Positions 50,724 to 59,542 of a DNA stretch of 64,000 bases are shown here, piece after piece. The notes under the pieces are model-generated. The model saw only the letters and a list, made by a program, of their open reading frames with translations. It did no database searches and was not told the origin of the DNA. The position numbers were made by a program, and so were the translations under genes. How positions within the stretch are numbered: position 1 is the first letter of the stretch; each line of letters opens with the position of its first letter. The DNA lies in contig JOFO01000027.1 of the NCBI GenBank assembly GCA_000721275.1, positions 1 to 64,000 of the forward strand, written 5' to 3'. The stretch comes from Microtetraspora glauca. Lineage in GTDB: Bacteria; Actinomycetota; Actinomycetes; Streptomycetales; Streptomycetaceae.

Positions 50724-50990
50724 ATCCCTGGAAGGCAAGGTCCTCCCAGAGCCAGGTGCGCCCGAGGCGGACGGCGGCGTCGTGGACGACGAGATGGTCT
50801 GGGTAGCGAGTGACGGCGGCGGGGGACGAGAAACTCGGCTCCAAGGTGGGCCGCCACGATCCGGCGCAGCTCCTCGGCGGCCTTGTCAAGCAGCTCAGGG
50901 TCGTAGGAGCGGTATGGGGCCTCGGCATCGTCCGCAGTTACGGCGTCAGCGCAACAATCCGCCTGACGCCTCTCGCTCCGGCGTCCATCT
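50720..50990 (-). pseudogene. Frameshifted remnant of an unknown small gene
   Basis: On the minus strand, YRSYDPELLDKAAEELRRIV runs to EFLVP, and in the next frame VTRYPDHLVVHDAAVRLGRT runs on to WLWEDLAF. The two join if one C is removed from the CCCCC run at about 50822-50826. No start codon is found in frame. The joined sequence looks protein-like, so this is likely a decayed gene between the kinase and the XRE regulator. The family is not recognised. It fills most of an otherwise gene-free gap (50724-51068). Confidence 0.4.
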
Positions 50991-51068
50991 GGGTACCGTG
51001 CTGGTGACGAACTCTGTACGGACGCCCGGCGATCTGCTCGGCGGTCCGGCGGTTGGGGAGGTGTCCTG

Positions 51069-52298
51069 ATGCTGGAGGAAGCCGAGGAGATCGGCCGGCG
51101 CGTCCGCAGGGCGAGGCTGCGTCTCGGGATGCCGCAGGCCGATCTGGCGACGGCCCTGGGGAAGTCGCAGGGCTGGGTGTCGAAGATGGAGCGGGGCCTG
51201 ATCGAGCTGGACCGGGTCGGGCTGCTCAACCAGATCGCCGCTGAGCTGCACGTCCACCCGAACGACCTGATCGGGCGCCCCTACAGCAGCTCTCCGGAGG
51301 ACAACCAGTGGCAGATCGCCGCGTCGTCGATCCTGCGGGAACTGCGCCGCTACGACCTCTCCCCGGTCTTCGACGGCACGCCGAGATCGGCCTCGCAGTT
51401 GTGGCGTGAGGTGACCCGTCTGCACCGGCTCCGCGACACCGCCTCCAATGTGGCGATCCTCCGCGTCCTTCCCGATCTGTTCCGTGAGGCGCGGGCCCTG
51501 GTCGAGGTGTCGGAGGGACACGAGCGGGAGGAGGCGTACGCCATCTACGCGGTGTGCTGCAAGTTCGCCCACACCGCCGCCCACTCCCTCGGCCACCCCG
51601 AACTGGTGGCGATGGCGTGCGAGCGGGCCGCCTGGTCGGCCCGGCTGTCCGGGGACCCGGTGCTGCCGGCCGTCGCGGACTGGATGCGGGTCTGGGACAT
51701 GTGGGCGACGGCCGACTGGGCGGATGCGCTGACGCTCTCGGACAAGGCGATCGCCTCAGTGCAGCAGGCGTACGAACACGGTGAGCCGCTGGCCGTACGG
51801 GCCTGGGGCACCCTCCAGCTCCGGGCCGCGGTCTCCGCCGCCCGCGCCGGCCGCGCAACCGAGGCGGAGGACCGGATCGGGTACGCAAAGGACGCCGCCG
51901 AACGGATGGACGCGTACGCGGGGGCACCGGTGTACGACCGGCACTCGCTGACGTTCTCCGCCGGGAACGTGCAGATCCACGCGATCAGCGTCGCCTTGGA
52001 AATGGGTGAGCAGGGCAAGGCGCTGGAGATCAATCGCCGTACGAGCCCTGAGTTGGTCGGTGCCCTGCCCAACTCCCGTCAGGGGCACCACCACATGGAC
52101 ATCGCGCGCGCGTGGCTGTGGGACGGCAACCGGGACAAGGCCCTCGGCGAGCTGGAGACCGCCGAGCGGATCGCGCCCCAGCTCGTACGGAACCACCCCA
52201 TCGCCCGCGCCACGCTCCGCAGCATCGTCTACGCCGAACGGGCATCCACGCGAGAGAAGTTGCGGCGCATGTCCGATCGCTTCCACCTGGACGGATAG
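51069..52298 (+). CDS. XRE-family regulator with TPR-like C-terminus
   Basis: A 409-residue protein. HTH_XRE lies in residues 1-70 (RLRLGMPQADLATALGKSQG, WVSKMERGLIEL). A helical, TPR-like region follows (FAHTAAHSLGHPELVAMACE; WADALTLSDKAIASVQQAYE; HMDIARAWLWDGNRDKALGE). This plan matches streptomycete cluster-linked regulators sensing small ligands. It precedes the enolpyruvyl-transferase operon on the same strand. A partial copy of the same regulator type is found after the operon (59139-59372). Confidence 0.8.
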   Translation: MLEEAEEIGRRVRRARLRLGMPQADLATALGKSQGWVSKMERGLIELDRVGLLNQIAAELHVHPNDLIGRPYSSSPEDNQWQIAASSILRELRRYDLSPVFDGTPRSASQLWREVTRLHRLRDTASNVAILRVLPDLFREARALVEVSEGHEREEAYAIYAVCCKFAHTAAHSLGHPELVAMACERAAWSARLSGDPVLPAVADWMRVWDMWATADWADALTLSDKAIASVQQAYEHGEPLAVRAWGTLQLRAAVSAARAGRATEAEDRIGYAKDAAERMDAYAGAPVYDRHSLTFSAGNVQIHAISVALEMGEQGKALEINRRTSPELVGALPNSRQGHHHMDIARAWLWDGNRDKALGELETAERIAPQLVRNHPIARATLRSIVYAERASTREKLRRMSDRFHLDG

Positions 52299-52354
52299 GG
52301 GTCGTATTCCTCCGGCTCATATTCGGGGTCCTGGGCGTCCCTAACTTCGAGGGC

Positions 52355-52801
52355 ATGACCGGACGAAGCCTCTCCCATCTCCCCGCTCAAGGAGCCGAGT
52401 TAGGTACGGCGGCTCCTTTTCTCCCCCAGCTCGGCGACCTCGCCGCCGACACGGCTCGCGAGGGCCGGGTCGGTGTCGTGGTCACCCTCCCCGGTGAGGG
52501 CTCCGCCACCACCTATCACCTGTGCCCGCCCGGCGGCGGACCCGCCTGGTCCGCGCCGGCGGACGGCACCACGCTGCGCCCGGTGCCGGCCCAGGCCACC
52601 CACACCACGCTGTTGCCCGGCCGTGACGCGGTCTACGACCCGCGCGCCCGCCAGGGATCGGTACCCGTGACGATCCACTTCGAGGACGGCTCGTCCTCCG
52701 AGGGGGCCCTCATCCTCACCTCGGCCGAGCTGGAACGGCTGTACGCGCAGACGTGCCGCCTCCTCGACCAGCACGAGAACGTACTCGGCGAGACCTCGTG
52801 A
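52355..52801 (+). CDS. Hypothetical protein of the enolpyruvyl operon
   Basis: A 148-residue protein from ATG 52355. It is mainly beta-strand in character (VGVVVTLPGEGSATTYHLCP, SVPVTIHFEDGSSSEGALIL), with a helical C-terminus. No motif is recognised. It is followed with a 4-base overlap (GTGA) by a small gene and then the MurA-like gene, so it probably belongs to this unit. Confidence 0.55.
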   Translation: MTGRSLSHLPAQGAELGTAAPFLPQLGDLAADTAREGRVGVVVTLPGEGSATTYHLCPPGGGPAWSAPADGTTLRPVPAQATHTTLLPGRDAVYDPRARQGSVPVTIHFEDGSSSEGALILTSAELERLYAQTCRLLDQHENVLGETS

Positions 52802-53013
52802 ACAGGGCCCGTCACCGCGTCGGCCGCCCCGCGCCCTTCCTGGGGTCGGACCGCAGCTGCCGGAACGCCCTGGCGTTCCTCGCCATCGCCGGCCTGGCCG
52901 GGCCCGCCTGGGCATTGCGTGCACAGACCGGCCAGCTCCTCGACGCCACGGGCCACCGAGTGGCCGTGGCTGTGCCGGACATCGACCTTCCCCTGCTCGC
53001 CACCGGCCGCTGA
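52798..53013 (+). CDS. Small hypothetical protein
   Basis: A 71-residue protein from GTG 52798, overlapping the previous stop. It has a basic N-terminus and one hydrophobic stretch (ALAFLAIAGLAGPAWAL) that could be a membrane segment. No family is recognised. 122 bp separate it from the MurA-like gene. Confidence 0.45.
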   Translation: MNRARHRVGRPAPFLGSDRSCRNALAFLAIAGLAGPAWALRAQTGQLLDATGHRVAVAVPDIDLPLLATGR

Positions 53014-53135
53014 ACGGTCCTCCGCCGAGGAGACCCGGAGCCCTCCCCGCACCGCTCCCGTACCACTCGGCGAAGGGCGACCGTACCGCCCTCGGAACTC
53101 CACCCTCCCTGACCACCTGCGCCCAGGAGGTTCTG

Positions 53136-54452
53136 ATGAATCTTGTCCACGTCCGCACGAGAGACGTCGACGCCGTCACCGTCCGTCCCGGCCGCCCGCT
53201 CGCCGGAACGGTCCGGGTGGACGGCTCGAAGAACGCGGCTCTGCCGCTGCTGGCCACCGCCGCGTCCCTGGGGCGTGCTGTCCACCTGTCCGGTGTCCCG
53301 GCCAGCGCCGACGTGCAGAGGATGCTCGGCCTGCTGGAGCAGGCCGGCTACCACGTCGCCCATCCGGTCGCTGAGCCGGGAGCCGTCGTCATCGCGCCCG
53401 AGAAACAGCCCTCCAAGGCGCCAGACCAGTCCGACGCAGCCCGGATCCGGGCCTCCTACTACCTGGTGGCCCCGCTGCTGGCCGCCTACGGGCAGGCGGC
53501 CCTTCCCTGGCCCGGCGGCTGCCAGATCGGCGACCGCGGGATGGAGCTGCACTTCACCGTCTACGAGGCGTTCGGCGACACCGTCCTGCTCGATGACACC
53601 GGATACCGCGTCCTAGCCGCCGACCAGACCCGCGACAAGGTCGTTCTGGCGCTGCCCTTCCGCTCGCGGGGAGCGAGTATCGCCGCGATCTGCCGGGCGG
53701 TCGTGGCCGGCTGCCGCCTGGAACTGGGCAATCCCAACCTGTCCCCGGAGACCACGGGTGTGCTCGCCGCCTTACGGTCCGCCGGATGGGCAGCCCACAC
53801 CGACAGCGCCAAGATCACGCTGGCCCCGCCACCGGGCGTCCCGGCCGGGTCCGTCGCCTGGACTGTTCCCGGTGACAAGATCGAAGCGGGCACGCTGGTC
53901 TGCGCAATCGCCGCCACCGGCGGAGAAGGCCGTGTCGAAGGCATCGACGGGCCGCATCTCAAAGTGCTGGCCGACCTGCTGGACCGGGCCGGGATCCCTT
54001 CGACCCTCACCCCTGACGCCATCACCATCCACCGGCCCCGGGCCGTGAGCGGGCGGCCGCTGCGGGCGATCGCCTCGCTGACCCCGGACGGCTTGGACGC
54101 CGACTTCGAGCCCGCGCTGATGGCCCTGGCCCTCACCCTGCCCGGCACCCACCTGTTCGCCGACGACATCAACCCCGGCCGCCACGGCAACCTCCTCCCC
54201 CAGCTCACCCGACTCGGCGCGGTGATCGAGGAACTCTCGCCCACCCGCTGCCGCCTGGCCGGCCCCCAGCGCCTGAACGGCGCCTCGGTGAGGGCCACCG
54301 ACATCCGCACCGGCTCCGCCCTCCTGATCGCCGGCCTCGGCGCCCGGGGCGCCACCACCGTCAGCGGCCTCGACCAGCTGCGGCGCGGCCACGCCGACCT
54401 GCCCGCCAAGCTCCGTGCTCTCGGCGCCGACCTCACCGATGTGCCGCGATGA
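53136..54452 (+). CDS. MurA-like enolpyruvyl transferase
   Basis: A 438-residue EPSP/MurA-fold enzyme. It retains DGSKNAALPLLATAASL (MurA Lys22-Asn23), the active-site cysteine in WPGGCQIGDRGMELH (MurA Cys115 loop) and DADFEPALMALAL near the MurA Asp305 position. MurA transfers enolpyruvate from PEP to UDP-GlcNAc; a MurA-like enzyme acting on UMP occurs in nikkomycin/polyoxin pathways. It is divergent enough, and in a dedicated operon with nucleotide-type enzymes, to be a pathway enzyme rather than cell-wall MurA. It overlaps the next gene by four bases. Confidence 0.8.
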   Translation: MNLVHVRTRDVDAVTVRPGRPLAGTVRVDGSKNAALPLLATAASLGRAVHLSGVPASADVQRMLGLLEQAGYHVAHPVAEPGAVVIAPEKQPSKAPDQSDAARIRASYYLVAPLLAAYGQAALPWPGGCQIGDRGMELHFTVYEAFGDTVLLDDTGYRVLAADQTRDKVVLALPFRSRGASIAAICRAVVAGCRLELGNPNLSPETTGVLAALRSAGWAAHTDSAKITLAPPPGVPAGSVAWTVPGDKIEAGTLVCAIAATGGEGRVEGIDGPHLKVLADLLDRAGIPSTLTPDAITIHRPRAVSGRPLRAIASLTPDGLDADFEPALMALALTLPGTHLFADDINPGRHGNLLPQLTRLGAVIEELSPTRCRLAGPQRLNGASVRATDIRTGSALLIAGLGARGATTVSGLDQLRRGHADLPAKLRALGADLTDVPR

Positions 54453-55675
54453 GCAGGACGTACGGCCAGATCGTGGCCACCACCGACCTGCACTCCGCCC
54501 TCGACCAGGCCCACCGGCTCCTGCCGCACCTGCACGCCCTCAAGGAGACCTCGCTCATCGCCGACTGCGGCGACTTCTTCGAAGGCACCGGCTACTACCG
54601 GCTGGGCAAAGGCGCCATCGAACGGGAGATCCTCACGACGTTGTACGACGTGCTGGCCCCCGGCAACCACGGCTGGCCCCACTACTTCGAGCCCGGCCTG
54701 CGCGAGATGACGGTCTGCTCCAACGCCGTCGAAGCCGCCACCGGACGACCGCTGTTCGACCGTCTTCGCGTCGTCGACGTGCACGGTCGCCGGGTTGCCG
54801 TCACCGCGGTCATCGGCGTCAGCGCGTTCCACACCATCCCCGCGGACCAGCGAGCGGGACACCGCGTCACCGACCCCTCCACCGCGCTGCGCGAGCTGAT
54901 GCTGGAACACCACCATCACGTGGATTCGTGGATCGTGCTGTCCCACTCCGGCTTCGACGAGGACCTCAAGCTCGCCGGCGCCTGCCCGTTCGTGGACGTC
55001 ATCTTCGCCGGCCACTGCCACAGCGACACCTACGGTCCCGCGCACGTCGGCGACACCCTCGTGGTCAAGGGCGGTGAGCTGGCCGCCGGATACGCCGCCG
55101 CCGAACCCATCGGCTCCGGCTGGGCCGCCCGTACCGCCTTCTTCCCCGCACCGGCGACGGTCCCAGACGAGCTCGCCGTCCTGGACGAGAAGATCGCCTC
55201 CACCTGCCGGATGCTCGCCAGGCCCTTGGGCACCGTCAGCGCGCCCTACCGTGACGCCGTCCTCGACCGCCACCGGCTCCTCCAGGACGTCGCCTTCCGG
55301 CTCCACACCGGCCTCGGTGCCGACGCCGTCATCCTCAACGACACCGCCCTACGGCCCATCCACCTCGGCGACGTCCTGACGCTCGGAGACCTCCTGGCCA
55401 TCGAGCCGTTCGACAACCAGCTCGTCCACGCCGTCCTCCCCGACGGGTACGCGGCCTCCCCGGACAACTTGCTCAGCCACCTGACCGAGCAGACCGGCCC
55501 CCTGGCCGTCGCGCCCCGGCCGCTGCCGCAGGGCATCCGATCCGTCCTGACGACCGACTACCTCGCCGACACCCACCTCGGCGGACGCACCCACCAGGCC
55601 GGCCTCCGGCTCGGCGATGCCGTCCGCCGCACCCTCGCCACCCCGCTGCCCGACCAGGAGGAAGGCGCACGATGA
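54449..55675 (+). CDS. Calcineurin-like metallophosphoesterase (5'-nucleotidase type)
   Basis: A 408-residue protein. Metal ligands are readable: TTDLHSAL (D-x-H), ADCGDFFEG (GD), APGNHGWP (GNH), LSHSGFDE and FAGHCHSDT (GHxH). The C-terminal part resembles the substrate domain of secreted 5'-nucleotidases (NDTALRPIHLGDVLTLGDLL; ATCEPF-like AIEPFDNQL). There is no signal peptide, so it acts in the cytoplasm, probably removing phosphate from a nucleotide intermediate. Its ATGA overlaps on both sides place it firmly in the operon. Confidence 0.82.
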   Translation: MSRTYGQIVATTDLHSALDQAHRLLPHLHALKETSLIADCGDFFEGTGYYRLGKGAIEREILTTLYDVLAPGNHGWPHYFEPGLREMTVCSNAVEAATGRPLFDRLRVVDVHGRRVAVTAVIGVSAFHTIPADQRAGHRVTDPSTALRELMLEHHHHVDSWIVLSHSGFDEDLKLAGACPFVDVIFAGHCHSDTYGPAHVGDTLVVKGGELAAGYAAAEPIGSGWAARTAFFPAPATVPDELAVLDEKIASTCRMLARPLGTVSAPYRDAVLDRHRLLQDVAFRLHTGLGADAVILNDTALRPIHLGDVLTLGDLLAIEPFDNQLVHAVLPDGYAASPDNLLSHLTEQTGPLAVAPRPLPQGIRSVLTTDYLADTHLGGRTHQAGLRLGDAVRRTLATPLPDQEEGAR

Positions 55676-56211
55676 TCCTCACCGGCCCCGAGATCACCAC
55701 CGCCGCTCATGACGGCCGCCTGACGATCAGCCCGTTCGAACCCGGGCAGGTCAACCCCAACAGCTACAACGTCCGCCTCGGCCCCACCCTGCTGACCTAC
55801 ACGACCGCCGTCATCGACGCCTACCAGCCCAACCCGACCGCCACGGTCGAGATCGGCGAGGACGGGTACGTCCTCCAGCCCGACGAGCTCTACCTCGGCC
55901 ACACCCTCGAACAGGTCGGCTCCGACACCTTCGTCCCTCTGCTGTTCGGCCGTTCCTCCGTCGGCCGGCTCGGCCTGTTCGTCGAGATCACCGCCCCCAT
56001 CGGCGACATCGGCTTCCACGGCCAGTGGACCCTGATGCTCTCCCCGATCCGGCCCCTGCGCGTGTACGCGGGCATGAAGATCGGGCAGATCATGTTCTTC
56101 GTCTCCACCGGAGACATCGACCTGTACGCGGGCAAGTACCAGGCCGCCGACGGCCCCCAGCCCTCCCGCTACTGGCGGGACCTCGCCCGCGTCGGGACGG
56201 TCGCCTCGTGA
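55672..56211 (+). CDS. dCTP-deaminase-fold protein A (lacks catalytic Glu)
   Basis: A 179-residue protein of the dCTP deaminase/dUTPase fold. It keeps the phosphate-binding GRSSVGRLGLFVE and the PNSYNVRLG entry. The catalytic Glu of Dcd (I-V-L-E segment) is Met here: FHGQWTLMLSP. The C-terminal AGKYQAADGPQPSRY resembles the Dcd tail. It is therefore unlikely to deaminate by the known mechanism alone. Its neighbour B has the opposite pattern, suggesting a heteromeric enzyme or a new function. Confidence 0.78.
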   Translation: MILTGPEITTAAHDGRLTISPFEPGQVNPNSYNVRLGPTLLTYTTAVIDAYQPNPTATVEIGEDGYVLQPDELYLGHTLEQVGSDTFVPLLFGRSSVGRLGLFVEITAPIGDIGFHGQWTLMLSPIRPLRVYAGMKIGQIMFFVSTGDIDLYAGKYQAADGPQPSRYWRDLARVGTVAS

Positions 56212-56744
56212 TCCTCACCGGCCCCGCGATCAGAGCAGCCGTCCACGCCGGCGAGATCACCATCGACCCGTACGACCCCGCCCGCGTCTCCCCGAACGCC
56301 TACGACTGGCGCCTCGGCGACACACTCCGCGTCTGCGCCGGCGACCTCGACGCCGCCACCCCCACTGCCTACACCGAGCAGACGATCCCCAGGACCGGGC
56401 TGGTCCTCCAGCCCGGGCTGCTCTACCTCGGCGTCACCCACGAGCGCACCGGCTCGGAGGCGTACGCGCAGATGCTCAACGGCGACCGTACCATCGGATC
56501 CCTCGGCATCTGGGTCCACGTCTCCGCACCGCTCGGACACCAGGGCCATGCGATCCGCTGGACGTTGGAGATCCGGGCCGCCCGGCCTGTCCGCGTCTAT
56601 CGGGGCATGACGTTCGGCAAGCTGGTCTTCCTGACCGCCCAGGGCACACCGGCCAGCTACCAGCAGCAGCTGGCGAAGTACGCCGCCACCGAGGGCATCG
56701 ACATCTCCCGCCTCTACGAGGAGATCGCCGGAGGCAGCCGATGA
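56208..56744 (+). CDS. dCTP-deaminase-fold protein B (lacks GRSS motif)
   Basis: A 178-residue protein from GTG 56208, overlapping protein A by four bases; the two are tandem paralogues (both begin ILTGP-x-I). The phosphate-binding GRSSxxR is replaced by GDRTIGSLG. The segment carrying the catalytic Glu is retained (IRWTLEIRAARPVRVYRG). A helical C-terminal extension (LAKYAATEGIDISRLYEEI) is present. Together A and B may form one active site. Confidence 0.75.
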   Translation: MILTGPAIRAAVHAGEITIDPYDPARVSPNAYDWRLGDTLRVCAGDLDAATPTAYTEQTIPRTGLVLQPGLLYLGVTHERTGSEAYAQMLNGDRTIGSLGIWVHVSAPLGHQGHAIRWTLEIRAARPVRVYRGMTFGKLVFLTAQGTPASYQQQLAKYAATEGIDISRLYEEIAGGSR

Positions 56745-57862
56745 GCTCCCTCGGCAGACCCGCCCTGGGTCCATTGGCCGCCACCTTCCTGGACCTTCCC
56801 GTCGGCAGTCCCGGCGGCAGCGTCGAACTTTTCCTCGACCTCTACACCGGCGAGAAGCCCCTCATCCCCGCAAGGGCCTTCATGCTCACCCCTACCGGGC
56901 CCCGCCCCCGGACCCCGCCCGGCCTCGACCTGCTCAGCGTGGCCGGCAAGTGCCTGGAGGGGCCAGCCTTCAGCCGGTACGTCGCCCAGCTGCGCAGAGC
57001 CCTGACGGCCGCGCTCGACCCCTCCGGGATCGACGTCCTCCACCTGCACCACCTCGCCTTCGGCGCCACTCCCGCCCTGATGAGGGCCCTGCCCACGCGC
57101 CCCCGCATCGCCCTGGTCCACGGCACCGACCTGATCTTCGCCGAAGCCCACAGCGACCAGCTCCAGGTCTTGCGGGCGACCGCCCGGGCCTCCGACGCCA
57201 TCGTCGTCCCCACCGGAGCCATGGCCGACCACCTCCTCAAACTCGCCCCGCAGACCGACCGCCGCAAAATCACCCACATCCCCTGGGGCATCCCCGACCA
57301 CCTCCTCACCCACCCGCCCAGTCGCACCGCCCGCACGTCCAAGAGCCACCTCCGCCTGCTGTACGCGGGCCGACTGACCACCGAGAAGGGCGTCGAGACC
57401 CTGATCAGGAGCGTGGCCCTGCTCCAAGGTGTCGAGCTGTCGATCGCCGCCCCCAGCGCCCAGTTCCGCGCGCTGGCACCACGGCTGAAACGGGCCAGAA
57501 TGAGGGCCCGCTACCTCGGCTGGCTCCGCCGTCCCCAGCTGTGGAAGACGTTCGCCGAGCACGACGTGCTCGTGATGCCCTCCACGACCCTGGAGGCCAT
57601 GGGCCTGGTCGCCCTCGAAGCCCAAGCCTGCGGCCTCCCCGTCCTCTACCAGCCCGTCCCCGGCCTCAGCGAAGCCCTCGCCCGCTCCGGTATGGCGACC
57701 GACTTCACCCAACCCTCCACTCTCACCCGGGATCTGGACCGCCTACGAACCGAACCTGGTCTCCTCCCGACTCTCAGGCAGGCCGGGTACGCCAACGCCG
57801 CCCGGTACCCCCTGTCGAAGACCGCCCGAGAACTGGCCGGCCTCGGCCACCAGCTCACCTGA
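56741..57862 (+). CDS. GT4-type glycosyltransferase
   Basis: A 373-residue GT-B glycosyltransferase. It has an N-terminal VLHLHHLAFGATPALMRAL and LVHGTDLIF, and a C-terminal GT4 block LLYAGRLTTEKGVETLIRSV. The nucleotide-sugar site is VMPSTTLEAMGLVALEAQACGLPV (E-x7-E type). It overlaps the previous gene (ATGA) and ends the tight operon. It should add a sugar to the nucleotide-derived product; donor and acceptor are unknown. Confidence 0.82.
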   Translation: MSSLGRPALGPLAATFLDLPVGSPGGSVELFLDLYTGEKPLIPARAFMLTPTGPRPRTPPGLDLLSVAGKCLEGPAFSRYVAQLRRALTAALDPSGIDVLHLHHLAFGATPALMRALPTRPRIALVHGTDLIFAEAHSDQLQVLRATARASDAIVVPTGAMADHLLKLAPQTDRRKITHIPWGIPDHLLTHPPSRTARTSKSHLRLLYAGRLTTEKGVETLIRSVALLQGVELSIAAPSAQFRALAPRLKRARMRARYLGWLRRPQLWKTFAEHDVLVMPSTTLEAMGLVALEAQACGLPVLYQPVPGLSEALARSGMATDFTQPSTLTRDLDRLRTEPGLLPTLRQAGYANAARYPLSKTARELAGLGHQLT

Positions 57863-57973
57863 GAACCAGCCGGGCCGGGCAACGCCCCCGCGATCAGCGG
57901 CACGCCGTTGCCCGGCCCGACCGGCCCACCTCACTACGCTGGCCGCTGGGATGCCCACACGAAGAGGGAGACC

Positions 57974-59017
57974 ATGCCGTACCGCACCGAGCACATCGAG
58001 CACCTGCTGAGCGAAGGCGTCCGCGACAAGGTCTACCCGGGTGCGGTGTGGGCCGTCGGCGACTCCGCCGGCGTACGGGCGACGGGCACCACCGGCGTCC
58101 TCGATCCCGACGAGCAGAACGTGAGGATGCGGCCGGACACCGTCTTCGACGCCGCCAGCCTCACCAAGATCCTCGCGGTCTGGGCGTCCATCGGAGCCCT
58201 GTGGGAGGACGGCGTCCTCGACCTCGACGCCCCGCTCGGCACCTTCTGGGACGAGGTCACCGGCCACCCCCTCGGCACCGTGACTGCGCGGCAGCTCCTG
58301 ACCCACACCGCCGGCCTCCCTCTCCGGGCCCAGCTGAAGAACCTCTACGGCACCGACGCCGCCGCCATCCGCCGCGGAGTCCTGCACGAGGCCCTCAACC
58401 GGCCGCCCGGTGAAGCCGTCGAGTACACCGACCGGGCCGCCCTCGTCCTCGGCTACCTCGCCGAACACCTCTCCGGCCGGCCCCTCGACCAGCTCTGCGA
58501 GACGCGGACCTGGCGCCCGCTGGGAATGAACACCACCCGCTTCGGCCCGCTGCCCGCCGGCATCGCCTCCCGCTGCGCCCCCACCGAGCTCGACCAGGAC
58601 ACCGGCACCCACCTCAAGGGCACCGCCCACGACTTCTCCGCCCGACTCCTCGGCGGGGTGTGCGGCATCGCCGGCACCTTCACCGTTCTCGATGATCTGG
58701 CCGTCTTCCTGCGCTACATGCTCGCCCCCACCACAGCCCCCGCCCCGGCCGGCTTCGGAGCCGAGTGGAGCGCCCACTCCCTCACCGTGCAGACCGGCGG
58801 CCTCCAGCCGGAACGCGGCCTGTTCTGGCACCCGGCCCCCGGCACCACCGACGAGCACGACGTCTGGGTCCACTACGGCTTCACCGGCACCGGCATGTGG
58901 ATCTCCCCCGCCCGGGACCGCTGGGCCGTACTCCTCACCAACAAGCTCTACTACACCCGCGACCGCCAACCGCTGACCGACGTTCGCAACACCTTCCGCC
59001 AGGAGGCATTCGCCTGA
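57974..59017 (+). CDS. Serine hydrolase of the beta-lactamase / class C family
   Basis: A 347-residue protein. The catalytic Ser-x-x-Lys is SLTK in FDAASLTKILAVW near residue 60, and YTD (EYTDRAALVLGYL) is at the Tyr-x-Asn position. There is no signal peptide, so it probably acts inside the cell as an esterase or transacylase rather than a penicillinase. It follows the glycosyltransferase by 111 bp on the same strand and may serve product maturation or self-resistance. Confidence 0.8.
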   Translation: MPYRTEHIEHLLSEGVRDKVYPGAVWAVGDSAGVRATGTTGVLDPDEQNVRMRPDTVFDAASLTKILAVWASIGALWEDGVLDLDAPLGTFWDEVTGHPLGTVTARQLLTHTAGLPLRAQLKNLYGTDAAAIRRGVLHEALNRPPGEAVEYTDRAALVLGYLAEHLSGRPLDQLCETRTWRPLGMNTTRFGPLPAGIASRCAPTELDQDTGTHLKGTAHDFSARLLGGVCGIAGTFTVLDDLAVFLRYMLAPTTAPAPAGFGAEWSAHSLTVQTGGLQPERGLFWHPAPGTTDEHDVWVHYGFTGTGMWISPARDRWAVLLTNKLYYTRDRQPLTDVRNTFRQEAFA

Positions 59018-59138
59018 TCTCTCCCTGCGGCCCAGAACAGACCGCGCATATCAGTGACCGCCATCGGCAAGCAGGCCGCCGCACCCGGCGACTCCTGGGC
59101 CGCCCACGACTATCGACCGTTGGGCCCACGAATCCGAC

Positions 59139-59372
59139 ATGTTGCTCGGCGACCTCGACGCCGCCGAGGGACACCTCGCCCTCGACCGCCGCCGCACCCG
59201 CGCCACCATCCTCGCCGGCCTCCGTCTCCGCCAAGGAGACATCAACGGCGCCATGGCCACCTGGCGCGACTTTTTCGACTGCGCCGACGGCATCCGCTCG
59301 GTCGAGGCCCAGGCCGCCCTCCAGGACATGCGCGTCCGGCTACGCCGGTACGACGGAGTTCCGGAGGCCTAG
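59139..59372 (+). pseudogene. C-terminal fragment of an XRE-TPR regulator
   Basis: The 77-residue frame (MLLGDLDAAEGHLALDRRRT ... GDINGAMATWRDFFDC) is preceded in frame by TIDRWAHESD. This matches the C-terminal TPR tail of streptomycete XRE regulators, but no helix-turn-helix or middle part is present. It lies just after the operon and looks like a remnant of a second regulator. Confidence 0.5.
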
Positions 59373-59542
59373 GAGCTCAGAGAGAGGGATCCGCACTTCG
59401 GAATGAACAGGCTCGGTAGCTCCAGCACCGCCCTCAGGGCAGCTCCTCGATCCCCGCTGCCCCGCCTGCAACTCGGAGGACAGCTGTCCGACTTGACCTG
59501 TATCGTCATCCGATCGATCAGCAGGTCGAGGAAGGGGGAGGC

